Source: Kribbella sp. VKM Ac-2568 (lineage in GTDB: Bacteria; Actinomycetota; Actinomycetes; Propionibacteriales; Kribbellaceae). Taken from it: 64,000 bases of DNA. A program made the position numbers and the translations under genes. The notes beneath the pieces were generated by a model. It had not been told where the DNA came from and searched no databases. It worked only from the letters and a program-made list of their open reading frames with translations. The stretch spans positions 62,001-126,000 of the forward strand of contig NZ_SLVF01000020.1 in NCBI RefSeq assembly GCF_004345365.1, read 5' to 3'. Of this stretch, positions 18,182-27,541 are shown piece after piece. The number at the start of each line of letters is the position of its first letter. Positions within the stretch are counted from its first letter, which is position 1.

Positions 18182-20887
18182 CTATCCGCCCAACGTGCGG
18201 AGGACTTCCCCGATGGACCGCACCGACCCGTGTCTGCGCCGGATCACATCGGCCACGATCCCGGTCCAGCCGGTCTGATGCGTGGCACCCAGACCGGCCC
18301 CGTTGTCGCCGTGGAAGTACTCGTTGAACATGAGGTTGTCCTTCCAGTTCGGGTCGTGCTGCAGCCGGTCGACCCCGCCGAAGCACGGCCGCCGGCCGTC
18401 CGGACCGACGAGGAAGATCGACACCAGCCGAGCGAACAGATCGTCGGCGACGGTGTCGAGAGCGAGCAACTCGCCCGATCCGGTGGGGTACTCGATCTTC
18501 AGGTCATCGCCGAAGAAGCGGTGGTAGCGCTGCACGGCGGTGGTCGCGAGGAAGTTCAGCGGGAACCAGATGGGCCCGCGCCAGTTCGAGTTGCCGCCGA
18601 ACATGTCGGTGGTCGACTCGGCCGGTTCGTAGTCCACCGTGGCGCGCATCCCCTCCACCTCGAGGGTGTAAGGGTGGTCGCGGTGGAAGGCGGAGATCGA
18701 GCGCAGTCCGTACGGCGACAAGAACTCGTCGGGGTCGAACAGCTTGCCGAACAGGCGCAGTACCTGCTCGACCCCGACGGCGCCCATCAGCAACCGCTGC
18801 TGCCCGGCGTCGCCCCGCAGTACGCCGGCCGCCGCCAGGCTCTCCCGGTCGCGCAGCCCCTGGCGATCGAGGAACTCGGCGAACTGCTTGCCCGGGGCAA
18901 CAGCTCGCTCGAGCAGCTGATCGTCGATCACGGCGACCGCCAGCATCGGGATGATGCCGACCATCGAGTGCACCTTGACCGGCACGACGCCGCCGTCGGG
19001 AGTGGCGATCCGGTCGTAGAACAAGCCGTCGGTCTCGTCCCACATCCCCTGCTGCGCCATCGCGGTGCGGATCGCGGCGAAGTGCTCGAGGAACTTGTGG
19101 ACCAGGTCGCGCGCGGGCCGGTGTCCGGTCCGGTTCAGGATCGCCGCGATCGTCGTCATCGCCAGCGCGTACGCCGCCATCCAGCCGGTGGCGTCGGACT
19201 GTTCGAGCACCCCGCCGACCGGCAGGTGCGAGCGGTCGAGCGGGCCGATGTTGTCCAGCCCGAGGAACCCGCCCTCGAACAGGTTCGACCCGTCGGCGTC
19301 CTCCCGGTTGACCCACCAGGTGAAGTTGACCAGCAGCTTGTCGAAGATCCGGCTGAGGAAGTCGAGATCGCGCCCACCGTCGATGGCGAACACCTCGAGC
19401 GCCGCGAACGCCTGCACCGGCGGGTTCACGTCACCGAAGTCCCACTCGTATGCCGGCAGGGCGCCGTTGGGGTGCTGGAACCACTCGCGACACACCAGCA
19501 GCAGCTGATCCTTGGCGAACTCCGGATCGACGTGCGCGAGCGCGATGCAGTGGAAGGCGAGGTCCCAGGAGGCGAACCAGGGGTACTCCCACTTGTCCGG
19601 CATCGACATCACGTCGAAGGCGTTGAAGGTGCGCCACCGGCTGTTGCGCCCGGTGTGCCGCGAGGCCGGCGGCACCGGCTGTCCCGGGTCGCCGTCCAGC
19701 CAGCGGGCGACGTCGTAGTAGTAGAGCTGTTTGCTCCACAACATCCCGGCGAAGGCCTGCCGCATCACCATCGCCTCGTCGGGCGACGCGGCCGCCGGGG
19801 TCAGCTCGGCGTAGAACTCGTCCGCCTCCGCCCGGCGGGTTCTGAGGACCTGCTCGTACTCCGGTCCGAGTGCGGTCGCGGAGTCAGCGCCTGATCCTGC
19901 CGGACGCAGCCGTATCCGCAACTCCGCGGTCGCACCCGGCGCGACCTCGACGCGGTACCAGGCCGCGCACTTGGTACCGCGCTGAGCGGGGTCGACGGTG
20001 GACGCACCGGTTACGACGTGGTCGTTGATCCCGTCCTTTGGGTACGGCGTCGACCCGGCAACGCCGTACAGGTGCTGGAGGTTGGTCTCGTTCTCACAGA
20101 ACAGGAGCTCCGGCGGGGACCCGTCCGGACCTGGTGCGGCCAGTAGTTCCAGCTCGCCCAGGGATGGGTGCGAGACCCGCACGCTCGTGTCACCTGTCGC
20201 GGCGAGCTCGGGTCGTGGAGCATCTGGGCTCCACGACCAGGTGTTGCGGAACCAGGCCGTCGGCAGGACATGGAGTGTCTCCGGGTCGGGACCGGCGTTC
20301 GTGACCTGGATCGTCATCAGCAGGTCGGTCGGGTTCGCCTTGGCGTAGTGCACCTCGACGATCCAGTACCGATCCTCGTCGAACGCGCCGGTGTCGAGGA
20401 GTTCGTACTCCGGATCGTGCTTGCCGCGTCTCCCGTTCTCGGCTCGCAGGCCTTCGTATGGGAACGCACCCTGCGGGTAGTGGTAGCGCCAGCGGTTCCA
20501 GGCATGGCTGGGCACGGCGTCGAGGTACCACCAGTAGTCCTTCACGTCCTCGCCGTGGTTCGCCTCCGCGCCGGTCAACCCGAACGGCCGCTCCTTGAGG
20601 ATCGGGTCGCGTCCGTTCCACAACGTCAGCCCGAGGCACAGCCGTTGCTCGATATCGCTGAACCCGGCCAGTCCGTCCTCGCCCCACCGGTACGCCGTGG
20701 CGCGGGCGCGGTCGTGCGAGAGGTAGCCCCACGCCTCGCCGTCGGCGCTGTAGTCCTCCCGCACCGTGCCCCACTGACGCTCGCTGAGGTACGGACCCCA
20801 GAGATACCAGTCGTTCCGCTGCGACCTGGGCTGGTCGCCAGCCATCCGCTCGCGCTCGACTCCGGACGTGTGAGGCTGTGTCGTCAC
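18182..20887 (-). CDS. GH63-like (MGH1-type) glycoside hydrolase
   Basis: A 901-residue cytoplasmic protein with the (alpha/alpha)6-barrel character of GH63 enzymes. The N-terminal part is beta-rich (DWYLWGPYLSERQWGTVRED); the barrel contains PDKWEYPWFASWDLAFHCIA, LPAYEWDFGDVNPP, LEQSDATGWMA, and MFGGNSNWRGPIWFPLNFL near the end, which carry the usual acidic residues. The family includes processing glucosidases and mannosylglycerate or glucosylglycerate hydrolases; which one applies here is open. The GTG at 20887 has GGAGG 6 bases upstream. The debranching enzyme gene starts 2 bases after its stop, so the two should act on one alpha-glucan pathway. Confidence 0.85.
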   Translation of the reverse strand: MTTQPHTSGVERERMAGDQPRSQRNDWYLWGPYLSERQWGTVREDYSADGEAWGYLSHDRARATAYRWGEDGLAGFSDIEQRLCLGLTLWNGRDPILKERPFGLTGAEANHGEDVKDYWWYLDAVPSHAWNRWRYHYPQGAFPYEGLRAENGRRGKHDPEYELLDTGAFDEDRYWIVEVHYAKANPTDLLMTIQVTNAGPDPETLHVLPTAWFRNTWSWSPDAPRPELAATGDTSVRVSHPSLGELELLAAPGPDGSPPELLFCENETNLQHLYGVAGSTPYPKDGINDHVVTGASTVDPAQRGTKCAAWYRVEVAPGATAELRIRLRPAGSGADSATALGPEYEQVLRTRRAEADEFYAELTPAAASPDEAMVMRQAFAGMLWSKQLYYYDVARWLDGDPGQPVPPASRHTGRNSRWRTFNAFDVMSMPDKWEYPWFASWDLAFHCIALAHVDPEFAKDQLLLVCREWFQHPNGALPAYEWDFGDVNPPVQAFAALEVFAIDGGRDLDFLSRIFDKLLVNFTWWVNREDADGSNLFEGGFLGLDNIGPLDRSHLPVGGVLEQSDATGWMAAYALAMTTIAAILNRTGHRPARDLVHKFLEHFAAIRTAMAQQGMWDETDGLFYDRIATPDGGVVPVKVHSMVGIIPMLAVAVIDDQLLERAVAPGKQFAEFLDRQGLRDRESLAAAGVLRGDAGQQRLLMGAVGVEQVLRLFGKLFDPDEFLSPYGLRSISAFHRDHPYTLEVEGMRATVDYEPAESTTDMFGGNSNWRGPIWFPLNFLATTAVQRYHRFFGDDLKIEYPTGSGELLALDTVADDLFARLVSIFLVGPDGRRPCFGGVDRLQHDPNWKDNLMFNEYFHGDNGAGLGATHQTGWTGIVADVIRRRHGSVRSIGEVLRTLGG

Positions 20888-21019
20888 GCGGTCCTCCCAG
20901 CGGTGGTGATCGTGCACGGCAGCTCTCGCGGAGCCACAGCCCATTCTTCGAGGACCGGCCGAGTTCCGCGTCGTCTACAGATGATGATTCAGAGCTGTCC
21001 GCGGGGGAGGGGTTGGCTG

Positions 21020-21889
21020 TCAGCTCAGGCCGGTTGCGTCGGCGATCAGCTCGATCTGCTGGAGGTCGGGGTTGGCAGGGAACAGGATCAGTTCGTCGCA
21101 TCTGGCTGCGGTGAAGCCGGCTACGGCGTCGGCGACTCTCTGTTGTGTGGTGAGGGCGCCGGCCACGATCCGGTCGACGTACTCACCCGCGAAGCTGTAG
21201 TAGTCGCCGAGATAGCGCCGTGCGTGCTCCTCGGCCTCGTTGCCGAGACTCACGTACCCGATGGCGACCAGGCGCGGCTCACCTTCGCGTCGGGCGTCGC
21301 GCCAGGATGCCCTGGCTGTGTCCGCTGCCGCGGCGAATGCGTCCGGCCCGCCGGCGCCGAGGATCCAGCCTGCGCCGTACTCGGTCATTCGGCGGAAGGC
21401 GGCGGCAGACCCACCGCCGATGAGCAGCGGGGGACCACCTGGTCGCACCGGGGCCGGGCCGATCGGACCGGCGTACCCCCTCGACTCACCGGCCCACACA
21501 GCGCGCATCTCGGCCAACTGGGCGTCGAACGCCTTTCCGCGCTCGGCGTACGGCGACGCCGTAGCCTCGAAGTCATCCGGGCGCGATCCCACGGCCATGC
21601 CGACCGTCAGCCGGCCGTCGGAGATGCGATCCACGGTGGCCAGTTGCTTGGCGAGCAGCGCACCGTTGCCCCGGTACGGGCCGATCATGATGGCCGTCGT
21701 CAGGCCGATCCGCTCGGTCACCGCCGCCGCGGCCGCGAGTGTCGGAATTGTCTCGAGATTGCCGTACACGAGGCGGTCGAGCGTCCCCAGGGTCGAGAAC
21801 CCGGCCTGCTCGGCGGCCCGAGCCCAGTCCAGGATCAGCCGGCTCGGGATGCCGGGAATCGTGGACGGCAGACCGATACCGATGTCCAT
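21020..21889 (-). CDS. LLM-class flavin-dependent oxidoreductase
   Basis: A 289-residue luciferase-like monooxygenase, a TIM-barrel enzyme using FMN or F420. It opens with MDIGIGLPSTIPG and has TLAAAAAVTERIGLTTAIMI, AKQLATVDRISDGRLTVGMA and the later PLLIGGGSAAAFRR, as in the family. In actinomycetes many members use F420, but the cofactor cannot be decided from the sequence. AAGGAG lies 7 bases before the ATG. It appears to be alone on its strand, downstream of the DUF302 gene by about 170 bases. Confidence 0.88.
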   Translation of the reverse strand: MDIGIGLPSTIPGIPSRLILDWARAAEQAGFSTLGTLDRLVYGNLETIPTLAAAAAVTERIGLTTAIMIGPYRGNGALLAKQLATVDRISDGRLTVGMAVGSRPDDFEATASPYAERGKAFDAQLAEMRAVWAGESRGYAGPIGPAPVRPGGPPLLIGGGSAAAFRRMTEYGAGWILGAGGPDAFAAAADTARASWRDARREGEPRLVAIGYVSLGNEAEEHARRYLGDYYSFAGEYVDRIVAGALTTQQRVADAVAGFTAARCDELILFPANPDLQQIELIADATGLS

Positions 21890-22060
21890 ATGAACTCTCC
21901 TTGATCCAGTTTGATGCGATCGATGGCCGAGGCTAGTGATAACTCAAGCCGCTTCAGCCAACGACCACGCCGTCTGGCAGCCACCGGATTCCCTCATCCT
22001 CTACCTGGCGCATCGCCTACGACCCCCGGAACGGCGCAGGTAGCAGTCGATGGGCGTCTG

Positions 22061-22480
22061 TCATGGTGCGGTGAGGGCGTCGGTGAGTGGGTGGATCACG
22101 GTTAGTGCGGCGGCGGTTTCGGGGTGGAGTCGGTGTCGTTCGGCGATGCTCTCGGGGGAGTAGTACGCAAGCCGCGTTGTCCCCGCGTCGTCCCAGATGA
22201 GCAGCTTCAGGGGGAGGTCCAGTGCGGCCAGCGGAGCGGCTGCCATGACGGGCGTTCCGGCGGCCGGGTTGCCGAAGATCACCAGAACAGTGTCGCGCAG
22301 GTCGAGACCGGCCGTGCGAGCCGCGTCCGCCTGGTCGATAACGGCGAACACCATGACCCCCTTGGCTTCGAGCATCTGGCGGAATCGCGCAGTCACCTCC
22401 GCCACAGTTCCAGCAGCCACCTTACTGACCACCCCGCCCGGCAACGGTCCGCTTCCAGAGTTGGCAGAACCAGGCATCAT
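22061..22480 (-). CDS. DUF302 domain protein
   Basis: A 139-residue protein. The DUF302 domain spans about residues 25-135: RFRQMLEAKGVMVFAVIDQA, DTVLVIFGNPAAGTPVMAAA, LPLKLLIWDDAGTTRLAYYS, then the end with HPLTDALTAP. The pattern of a ligand-binding fold with the paired GNPxxGTPxM and LPLKxLIWDD motifs is characteristic. The biochemical role of the family is not known to me; members are often linked to redox or membrane stress. Two consecutive ATG codons (22480 and 22477) follow GAGGGAG; either may be used. It is divergent from the L-2-hydroxyglutarate oxidase gene. Confidence 0.8.
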   Translation of the reverse strand: MMPGSANSGSGPLPGGVVSKVAAGTVAEVTARFRQMLEAKGVMVFAVIDQADAARTAGLDLRDTVLVIFGNPAAGTPVMAAAPLAALDLPLKLLIWDDAGTTRLAYYSPESIAERHRLHPETAAALTVIHPLTDALTAP

Positions 22481-22617
22481 CGCGCTCCCTCTTTGACGTC
22501 ATTCCTACGGATTCCGGTCTCGGGAAAGTGTATTTGTGGGTACTCTTGTCGGCTCTCTTCACTGGCCAGGGGCCTGCGGTGGGCGTCACGGGTGGGGAGG
22601 GTTCGGTGGGAGCTGTG

Positions 22618-23811
22618 GTGAGATCTGCGGTTGTGGTCGGCGGTGGCATCGTCGGTCTGTCCGTGGCGAGGGCTTTGCAGCGGCTCGATCCCGGTACGCC
22701 GGTCGTCGTACTGGAGAAGGAACGGTCGGTCGCGGCGCACCAGACCGGGCACAACTCGGGGGTTTTGCATTCCGGGCTGTACTACAAGCCCGGATCCCTG
22801 AAGGCGCGACTGGCTGTCGCCGGGGGAGCGGCGCTGAGGGAGTACTGCGAGGAGAAGGGCATCCCGGTGGAGATCCCCGGGAAGCTGGTCGTCGCGACGA
22901 CAGAGGCCGACTTGCCTCAGCTCGACCGCCTGTTCGGCATCGGCGGTGAGAACGGTGTCCCGGTCCGTCGGCTGTCCCTCGGCGAGGTCGCGGAGCGCGA
23001 ACCGCACCTGCGTGTGAAAGGTGCCCTGGCGGTCGATTCCACCGGTCGGGTGGACTTCAAGCTGGTGGCCGACGCCCTGGCCGATGACGTCCGCGCGGCG
23101 GGCGGCGAGATCCGTACCGGAGTGACGGTGACCTCGATCGATAACGCGGGCTCCGTCGTCCGGGTGCGTACGACGGACGACGTGATCGAGGCGGAGCGCG
23201 TCGCCGTCTGCGCCGGCTTGCACAGCGACCGGCTCGCGCGGGCCTCCGGGCTCGAGCCCGGTGTCCGCATCCTCCCGTTCCGCGGCGAGTTCAGCGAGAT
23301 CGTCCCGGAGCGCGACTATCTGGTGAAGGGGCTGGTCTATCCGGTGCCCGACCCCGAGCTGCCGTTCCTCGGCGTCCACCTCACCCGTGGCATCGAGGGA
23401 ACCGTCCACATCGGGCCGAACGCCGTACCGGCCCTGGCCCGGGAGGGTTATTCCTGGTCGAAGATCGTGCCTCGGGACCTGTGGGAGTCCATGACCTACC
23501 GGGGCACCTGGCGCCTCGCCCGGCGCTACGCCAAGACAGGCGCCAAGGAGGTGATGCGCTCACTCACCGGCCGAGCGCTCGTGCGGGAAGCCCAGCGGAT
23601 GCTGCCTGAACTGCGAGTCTCGGACGTACGGCGCTCTGGCGCCGGCGTGCGTGCGCAGGCCGTGACCCGCGACGGCAAGCTCGTCGACGACTTCCTGTTC
23701 CTCCGCGACGGCCGCACGCTGCACGTCCTCAACGCCCCATCCCCAGCCGCCACCGCCTGCCTTGTGATCGGCGAACGCATCGCCGAGGAGCTGTCCGCCG
23801 ACCGGGCCTGA
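22618..23811 (+). CDS. lhgO: L-2-hydroxyglutarate oxidase (FAD-dependent)
   Basis: A 397-residue FAD oxidoreductase of the DAO family. The dinucleotide-binding motif is VVVGGGIVGLSVAR at the N-terminus, followed by ERSVAAHQTGHNSGVLHSGL with YYKPGSLKAR, the signature of L-2-hydroxyglutarate oxidases (LhgO/YgaF). The LHSGLYYKPGS segment holds the flavin-contacting residues. It oxidises L-2-hydroxyglutarate to 2-oxoglutarate, a metabolite-repair step. The GTG at 22618 is selected because GGGAG lies 5 bases before it; the 30 residues possible upstream are unconserved. The next gene begins 75 bases downstream. Confidence 0.9.
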   Translation: MRSAVVVGGGIVGLSVARALQRLDPGTPVVVLEKERSVAAHQTGHNSGVLHSGLYYKPGSLKARLAVAGGAALREYCEEKGIPVEIPGKLVVATTEADLPQLDRLFGIGGENGVPVRRLSLGEVAEREPHLRVKGALAVDSTGRVDFKLVADALADDVRAAGGEIRTGVTVTSIDNAGSVVRVRTTDDVIEAERVAVCAGLHSDRLARASGLEPGVRILPFRGEFSEIVPERDYLVKGLVYPVPDPELPFLGVHLTRGIEGTVHIGPNAVPALAREGYSWSKIVPRDLWESMTYRGTWRLARRYAKTGAKEVMRSLTGRALVREAQRMLPELRVSDVRRSGAGVRAQAVTRDGKLVDDFLFLRDGRTLHVLNAPSPAATACLVIGERIAEELSADRA

Positions 23812-23886
23812 AAGTCCTCGCGGTCAATCGCGGATCCAGCGAGGTACGGTCGTCTTCCGGTTCGTTCGCTGATCGGAGGAGTGCAC

Positions 23887-24648
23887 GTGGCTGGTGATAT
23901 CAGGCTGATCGTTCAAGGTGACGACTTCGGCATGTGTCATGCCGTCAACGTCGGCACGATGCAGGCGTTCCAGGAGGGGATCCTGACCCAGGTCTCGACC
24001 ATGGCCGCGTGTCCGTGGTTCACGGAGGCCGCGGCGCTGGCGCGTGAGTCCGGGATTCCGCTCGGCGTACATCAGACGCTGACCTGCGAATGGGACTTTC
24101 TGCGGTGGCGGCCGCTGACCGATGGACCCTCGCTCGTGGGTGCCGATGGAACATTCTTCCGGACAATCGCCGAGGCCCGGGCTTCAGTCACCCATGCCGA
24201 CGCCGTACGCGAACTGTCCGCTCAGGTGGCGAGATTCGCTGCCGAGGGGCTCGCTGTCGACTACCTGGACGTCCATATGGGCGAGTCCGCGCCGGAGGCG
24301 TACGCGGAGATCTCGAACGCCGTCGGCAAGCCGTACATCTATGGCCCCGTGGAGTCGCGTAGGTTCGCCTCGATCGAGACTCTGAGCGACCGGGAAGCGG
24401 CTGCCAAGAAGCCCTGGGTGCTCGCCTACATCGCCGGCCTGACGCCAGGCGTCCACCTGTTGGTCACGCACTGCGCCGCCGCGGAACCGGAACTCGCTGC
24501 GCTGACCGCGCCCGGCACCGAGACCTACCGATGGGCCGAGGAGTACCGGCTCGGCGACCAGGACATCGTGACCGACCCCGAGATCCGCAAGGCGATCGAG
24601 GAACGAGACATCGAGCTGGTGTCGGTGCGCAACGCGTTCACCGGCTGA
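23887..24648 (+). CDS. ChbG/HpnK (YdjC-like) carbohydrate deacetylase
   Basis: A 253-residue protein of the YdjC family, metal-dependent deacetylases of N-acetyl sugars such as chitooligosaccharides or hopanoid precursors. QGDDFGMCHAVNVGT carries the metal-binding Asp near the start. GVHQTLTCEWDF holds the conserved His, YLDVHMGESAP another, and LLVTHCAAAEPEL the distal one. The GTG at 23887 sits 6 bases after GGAGGA; the in-frame GTG at 23881 would leave no gap to that site. It is the first of three plus-strand genes with short gaps (17 and 46 bases), probably one transcript. Confidence 0.85.
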   Translation: MAGDIRLIVQGDDFGMCHAVNVGTMQAFQEGILTQVSTMAACPWFTEAAALARESGIPLGVHQTLTCEWDFLRWRPLTDGPSLVGADGTFFRTIAEARASVTHADAVRELSAQVARFAAEGLAVDYLDVHMGESAPEAYAEISNAVGKPYIYGPVESRRFASIETLSDREAAAKKPWVLAYIAGLTPGVHLLVTHCAAAEPELAALTAPGTETYRWAEEYRLGDQDIVTDPEIRKAIEERDIELVSVRNAFTG

Positions 24649-24665
24649 CGTGGTAGAAGGGGTGC

Positions 24666-25493
24666 ATGACTGCGAACAACCCTCAGTTGACCCGAACGCT
24701 CTCGAATGGTGCGGAGATCCCGCTGCTGGGCCTGGGGGTCTGGCAGGTGGAGGACGGCCCGGAAACCGAGCGGGCGGTCGCCTGGGCGCTCGAGAAGGGC
24801 TACCGGCTGATCGACACGGCGCAGGCGTACGGGAATGAATCGAGTGTGGGGCGGGCGATCCGGAGCAGCGGGATCCCCAGGGAGGAAATCTTCCTCACCA
24901 CGAAGTTCTACCCGGGGAGCCGGGATCCACGGGTCGAGGCGGAGAAGAGCTTGGGGCGGCTCGGCACCGACTACCTCGACCTCTATCTGATCCACTGGCC
25001 GAAGGGCGGGCCGACGTGGGCCTGGCCCGGGATGGAGGCGGCCGGCGAGGCCGGCCTGACCAAAGGCATCGGCATCTCGAACTTCGGAGCCTCGGAGATC
25101 CAAGAGCTCTTGAAGGTGAGCCAGATCCAGCCGGCGGTCAATCAGATCCAGTTCAGCCCGTTCGAGTACCGCCGGGCCCTGGTCGATGCGTGTGAGGATG
25201 CGGGTGTGGTCGCACAGGCGTACAGCCCGCTGGGAACCGGGCGGCACCTCGGGGATCCAGTAGTCGAGCGGATCGCGTCTGCCTCCGGACGTACGCCGGC
25301 TCAGGTCCTGATCAGGTGGGCGATCCAGAAGGGACTCTCGGTCATCCCCAAGTCAAGCCACCGCGAACGCATCGACGAGAACTTCGACGTCCTCGACTTC
25401 GACCTCGACGAAGAGTCCGTCTCCGCCCTGGACGCCCTCGACACCACCGGCCAGACCCCCGACGCGCTGTCGCGGAGCGGTAAGTGGTGGTGA
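24666..25493 (+). CDS. Aldo/keto reductase
   Basis: A 275-residue NADPH-dependent reductase. The catalytic tetrad is visible: Asp and Tyr in LIDTAQAYGNE, Lys in LTTKFYPGS and His in YLIHWPKGG. LGLGVWQV near the start and the NADP-binding end VIPKSSHRERI are typical. The family reduces aldehydes and ketones; diketo-gluconate reductase-like proteins are the nearest in layout, but the substrate is unknown. It follows the deacetylase gene by 17 bases. Confidence 0.9.
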   Translation: MTANNPQLTRTLSNGAEIPLLGLGVWQVEDGPETERAVAWALEKGYRLIDTAQAYGNESSVGRAIRSSGIPREEIFLTTKFYPGSRDPRVEAEKSLGRLGTDYLDLYLIHWPKGGPTWAWPGMEAAGEAGLTKGIGISNFGASEIQELLKVSQIQPAVNQIQFSPFEYRRALVDACEDAGVVAQAYSPLGTGRHLGDPVVERIASASGRTPAQVLIRWAIQKGLSVIPKSSHRERIDENFDVLDFDLDEESVSALDALDTTGQTPDALSRSGKWW

Positions 25494-25539
25494 TGATCGC
25501 CGGGTCCGCCTTGCCGGGGATCCGCACGAGGAGTCGGCT

Positions 25540-26364
25540 TTGAAGGTGTTCTTGTCAACTGACATGGAGGGAACGGCCGGCGTCGTCGACTGGAGTCAAT
25601 GCCGCGGTCCGGGTCAGGAGTACGAGTACTACCGAGGGCAGCTGCAGGCGGAGGTCAACGCCGCGATCGACGGCGCACTTGCCGCCGGCGCGACCGAGTT
25701 CCTGGTCAACGACTCACACTCGACGATGCAGAATCTCCGCCCGGACGAGCTCCGCGGCCGCGCGAGCTACCTGTCCGGCCGGCACAAGCCGCTGTACATG
25801 ATGGAAGGCCTCGATGATTCCTTCGACGCGGCCTTCTTCGTCTCGTACCACGGGTCGGCGGGTTCCACGTCGTCGGTGCTTCATCACACGTACAACCCCC
25901 GGGCCATCGCCGAGGTCCGCCTCAACGACGCGATCGCCGGCGAGGCCGGAGTCAATGCGCTGGTGGCGCTCGCCCACGGGGTTCCGGTGGTACTCATTTC
26001 GGGCGACCGGGTGACGATCGAGGAGGCGCAGCCGTTCTGCCCGGATGTCGAGGCGGTCGTCGTCAAGGAGTCGGTCTCGCACAATGCCGCCCTGTCCGTG
26101 CATCCGGACCTGGCACGCGAACTGATCCGGAAGGGTGCGCAACGCGCGCTGGCCCGGCTGTCTGACTTCCAGCTGCCGAGCGTCACGCTGCCCGCTGAGC
26201 TGACCGTCCGTTTCCACAACCGCGCGCCGGCGGAACTGGCGTGCGCACTTCGTGGCGTCGAGCAACGAGAAGAGAAGGTCGTTGCCATCCGCAACGAGGA
26301 CCCACTCCAACTGTTCCGGACCTTCATCGCCACAGTAATCCTGAGCAGAGGCGTAAGCGACTGA
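25540..26364 (+). CDS. D-aminopeptidase DppA-like (peptidase M55)
   Basis: A 274-residue zinc peptidase. The metal-binding residues of the M55 family appear as STDMEGTAGVVDW (residues 6-18), FLVNDSHSTMQN and FFVSYHGSAGS, in order. DppA releases N-terminal D-amino acids, from D-Ala-D-Ala or D-Ala-Gly-Gly, so a role in peptidoglycan peptide recycling is plausible. The start is the TTG at 25540 because GAGGAG lies 7 bases upstream and MKVFLSTDMEG is the conserved opening. It lies 46 bases after the aldo/keto reductase gene. Confidence 0.88.
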   Translation: MKVFLSTDMEGTAGVVDWSQCRGPGQEYEYYRGQLQAEVNAAIDGALAAGATEFLVNDSHSTMQNLRPDELRGRASYLSGRHKPLYMMEGLDDSFDAAFFVSYHGSAGSTSSVLHHTYNPRAIAEVRLNDAIAGEAGVNALVALAHGVPVVLISGDRVTIEEAQPFCPDVEAVVVKESVSHNAALSVHPDLARELIRKGAQRALARLSDFQLPSVTLPAELTVRFHNRAPAELACALRGVEQREEKVVAIRNEDPLQLFRTFIATVILSRGVSD

Positions 26365-26414
26365 TCGAGATCGCCAACCGTGACGCGGGGGACCCGGGGT
26401 CCGGGATGCACACG

Positions 26415-27194
26415 TCAGGGGCCTCGCGCGGTCCGGGTTCCGCCTACAGCCCTTACCAGGTAAGGCTGTACTAGTTCGGTGAACAGCTCGCTCGGTGGCA
26501 GCCCGAGCTCACGATGCAGCATCGCGCGGAATTTCACGTAGTGCTTGACGGCCTCGACGATGTCGCCGTTGTCCAGGTGGGTTCGGACGATGGTGCGGTG
26601 CGCACTCTCGTGAAGTGGCTCGATGCTGGTCGCGGCGCGCGCAGCCTGGAGTGCCTCGTGACCGCGCCGTTGGAGCCGCCAGCGGCTGGCGAGGGCGTCC
26701 AGAGCGCTGAGCCGCAGGTACTGCAACCGCTCGCGCGCGGCGAGGACCCAGTCGTCGTACCAGCCGGGCAGTAGCTCCGAGGAGTGCAGGACAGCGGCCG
26801 CGGCGTCCTCGCCGTCTTCCCTGCCGTACGGGTCGTGGATCAGCAGTTCGGCACTCAGCCGGAATCGGTGGACGTCCACGACGACTTCGCTCGCCAATGC
26901 GAGGGAGGTGTCGCCGATCTCCAGCAACGGTGGTACGCCGGCATGCCGGTGCCGCAGTCTCCAGAGGATCGCCCGGAGGCGAGCGGCCGCCACCTCGTCG
27001 CGGCAGTCCGGCCACAGGGTCGCGGCCGCTTGAGTCCTTGCGCAGCGACCCTGCAAGGCCAACAGGGCAATGAGATGCTGCGGCCCGGACGGTAGCTCGA
27101 CCGATTCGTGAGTGTCGGTGTGGCTGTCGCCGACGGTCAGGAACCAGTCGCCGAGAAGGTGAAGGCGGAGGTCGCAATCCCCTAGTGTGCGCAC
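26415..27194 (-). CDS. SARP-family transcriptional activator (winged helix plus BTAD)
   Basis: A 259-residue regulator. The N-terminal part (residues 10-105) is the OmpR-like winged helix (GPQHLIALLALQGRCARTQA, AARLRAILWRLRH, LLEIGDTSLALASEVVVDVH). The bacterial transcriptional activation domain follows (LPGWYDDWVLAARERLQYLR, ALQAARAATSIEPLHESAHR, VKHYVKFRAMLHRELGLPPS). SARPs usually activate nearby secondary-metabolite or peptide genes by binding heptamer repeats upstream of a promoter. It is divergent from the peptide-gene operon and a set of such repeats lies in the 347-base gap, so it probably controls that operon. There is no ATPase or tetratricopeptide extension. Confidence 0.9.
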   Translation of the reverse strand: MRTLGDCDLRLHLLGDWFLTVGDSHTDTHESVELPSGPQHLIALLALQGRCARTQAAATLWPDCRDEVAAARLRAILWRLRHRHAGVPPLLEIGDTSLALASEVVVDVHRFRLSAELLIHDPYGREDGEDAAAAVLHSSELLPGWYDDWVLAARERLQYLRLSALDALASRWRLQRRGHEALQAARAATSIEPLHESAHRTIVRTHLDNGDIVEAVKHYVKFRAMLHRELGLPPSELFTELVQPYLVRAVGGTRTARGP

Positions 27195-27450
27195 TGCTCG
27201 GCCTCCCCCCAGTCGAGGTGACGGCGTGCGTCAGAACGAGCCCGCCCCCCGGCTATGCTGCCCCCGCAGATCTGCTTCCACTATGTGTGACGGCGGACAC
27301 CGAACGCCACCATCTATTGCACGATTGGTCAGGAAGCGCCGGATGTCAACCTGTCAGACCAATCCCTCGGCGCTTGATCGGTCGATGAAACGTTCGAGCT
27401 AGGCTCTGACCTCGCTGTCGTCTCAGTGGTGACGTCGACCGACGGCTTCC

Positions 27451-27479
27451 TGACAACGCTGAGACAACAGCGTGACAAC
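27451..27479 (+). promoter_or_regulatory. Three direct heptamer repeats at 11-bp spacing, probable SARP binding site
   Basis: TGACAAC at 27451-27457, AGACAAC at 27462-27468 and TGACAAC at 27473-27479 are spaced exactly 11 bp apart. SARP regulators (ActII-ORF4, AfsR and others) bind direct heptamer repeats spaced 11 or 22 bp, close upstream of a -10 element. The first peptide gene starts 63 bases downstream and the SARP gene lies on the other side of the gap. No clear -10 hexamer is visible 8 bp after the last repeat. Confidence 0.6.
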
Positions 27480-27541
27480 GCGGTGAGCACGCGCCCCGGA
27501 CTCCACTTGCTGTGAGCACTGAACAGGCGAGGGGGTGACTC

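Noticed and set aside
18230..19894. Long plus-strand frame opposite the GH63-like gene
   Set aside because: Shadow of the real coding strand; no start with a ribosome site and no recognisable segment.
26450..26475. Inverted repeat ACAGCCCTTACC / GGTAAGGCTGT near the SARP 3' end
   Set aside because: It lies inside the coding sequence (residues LVQPYLVRAV) with a bulge, so it is explained by codons and is not a clear terminator.
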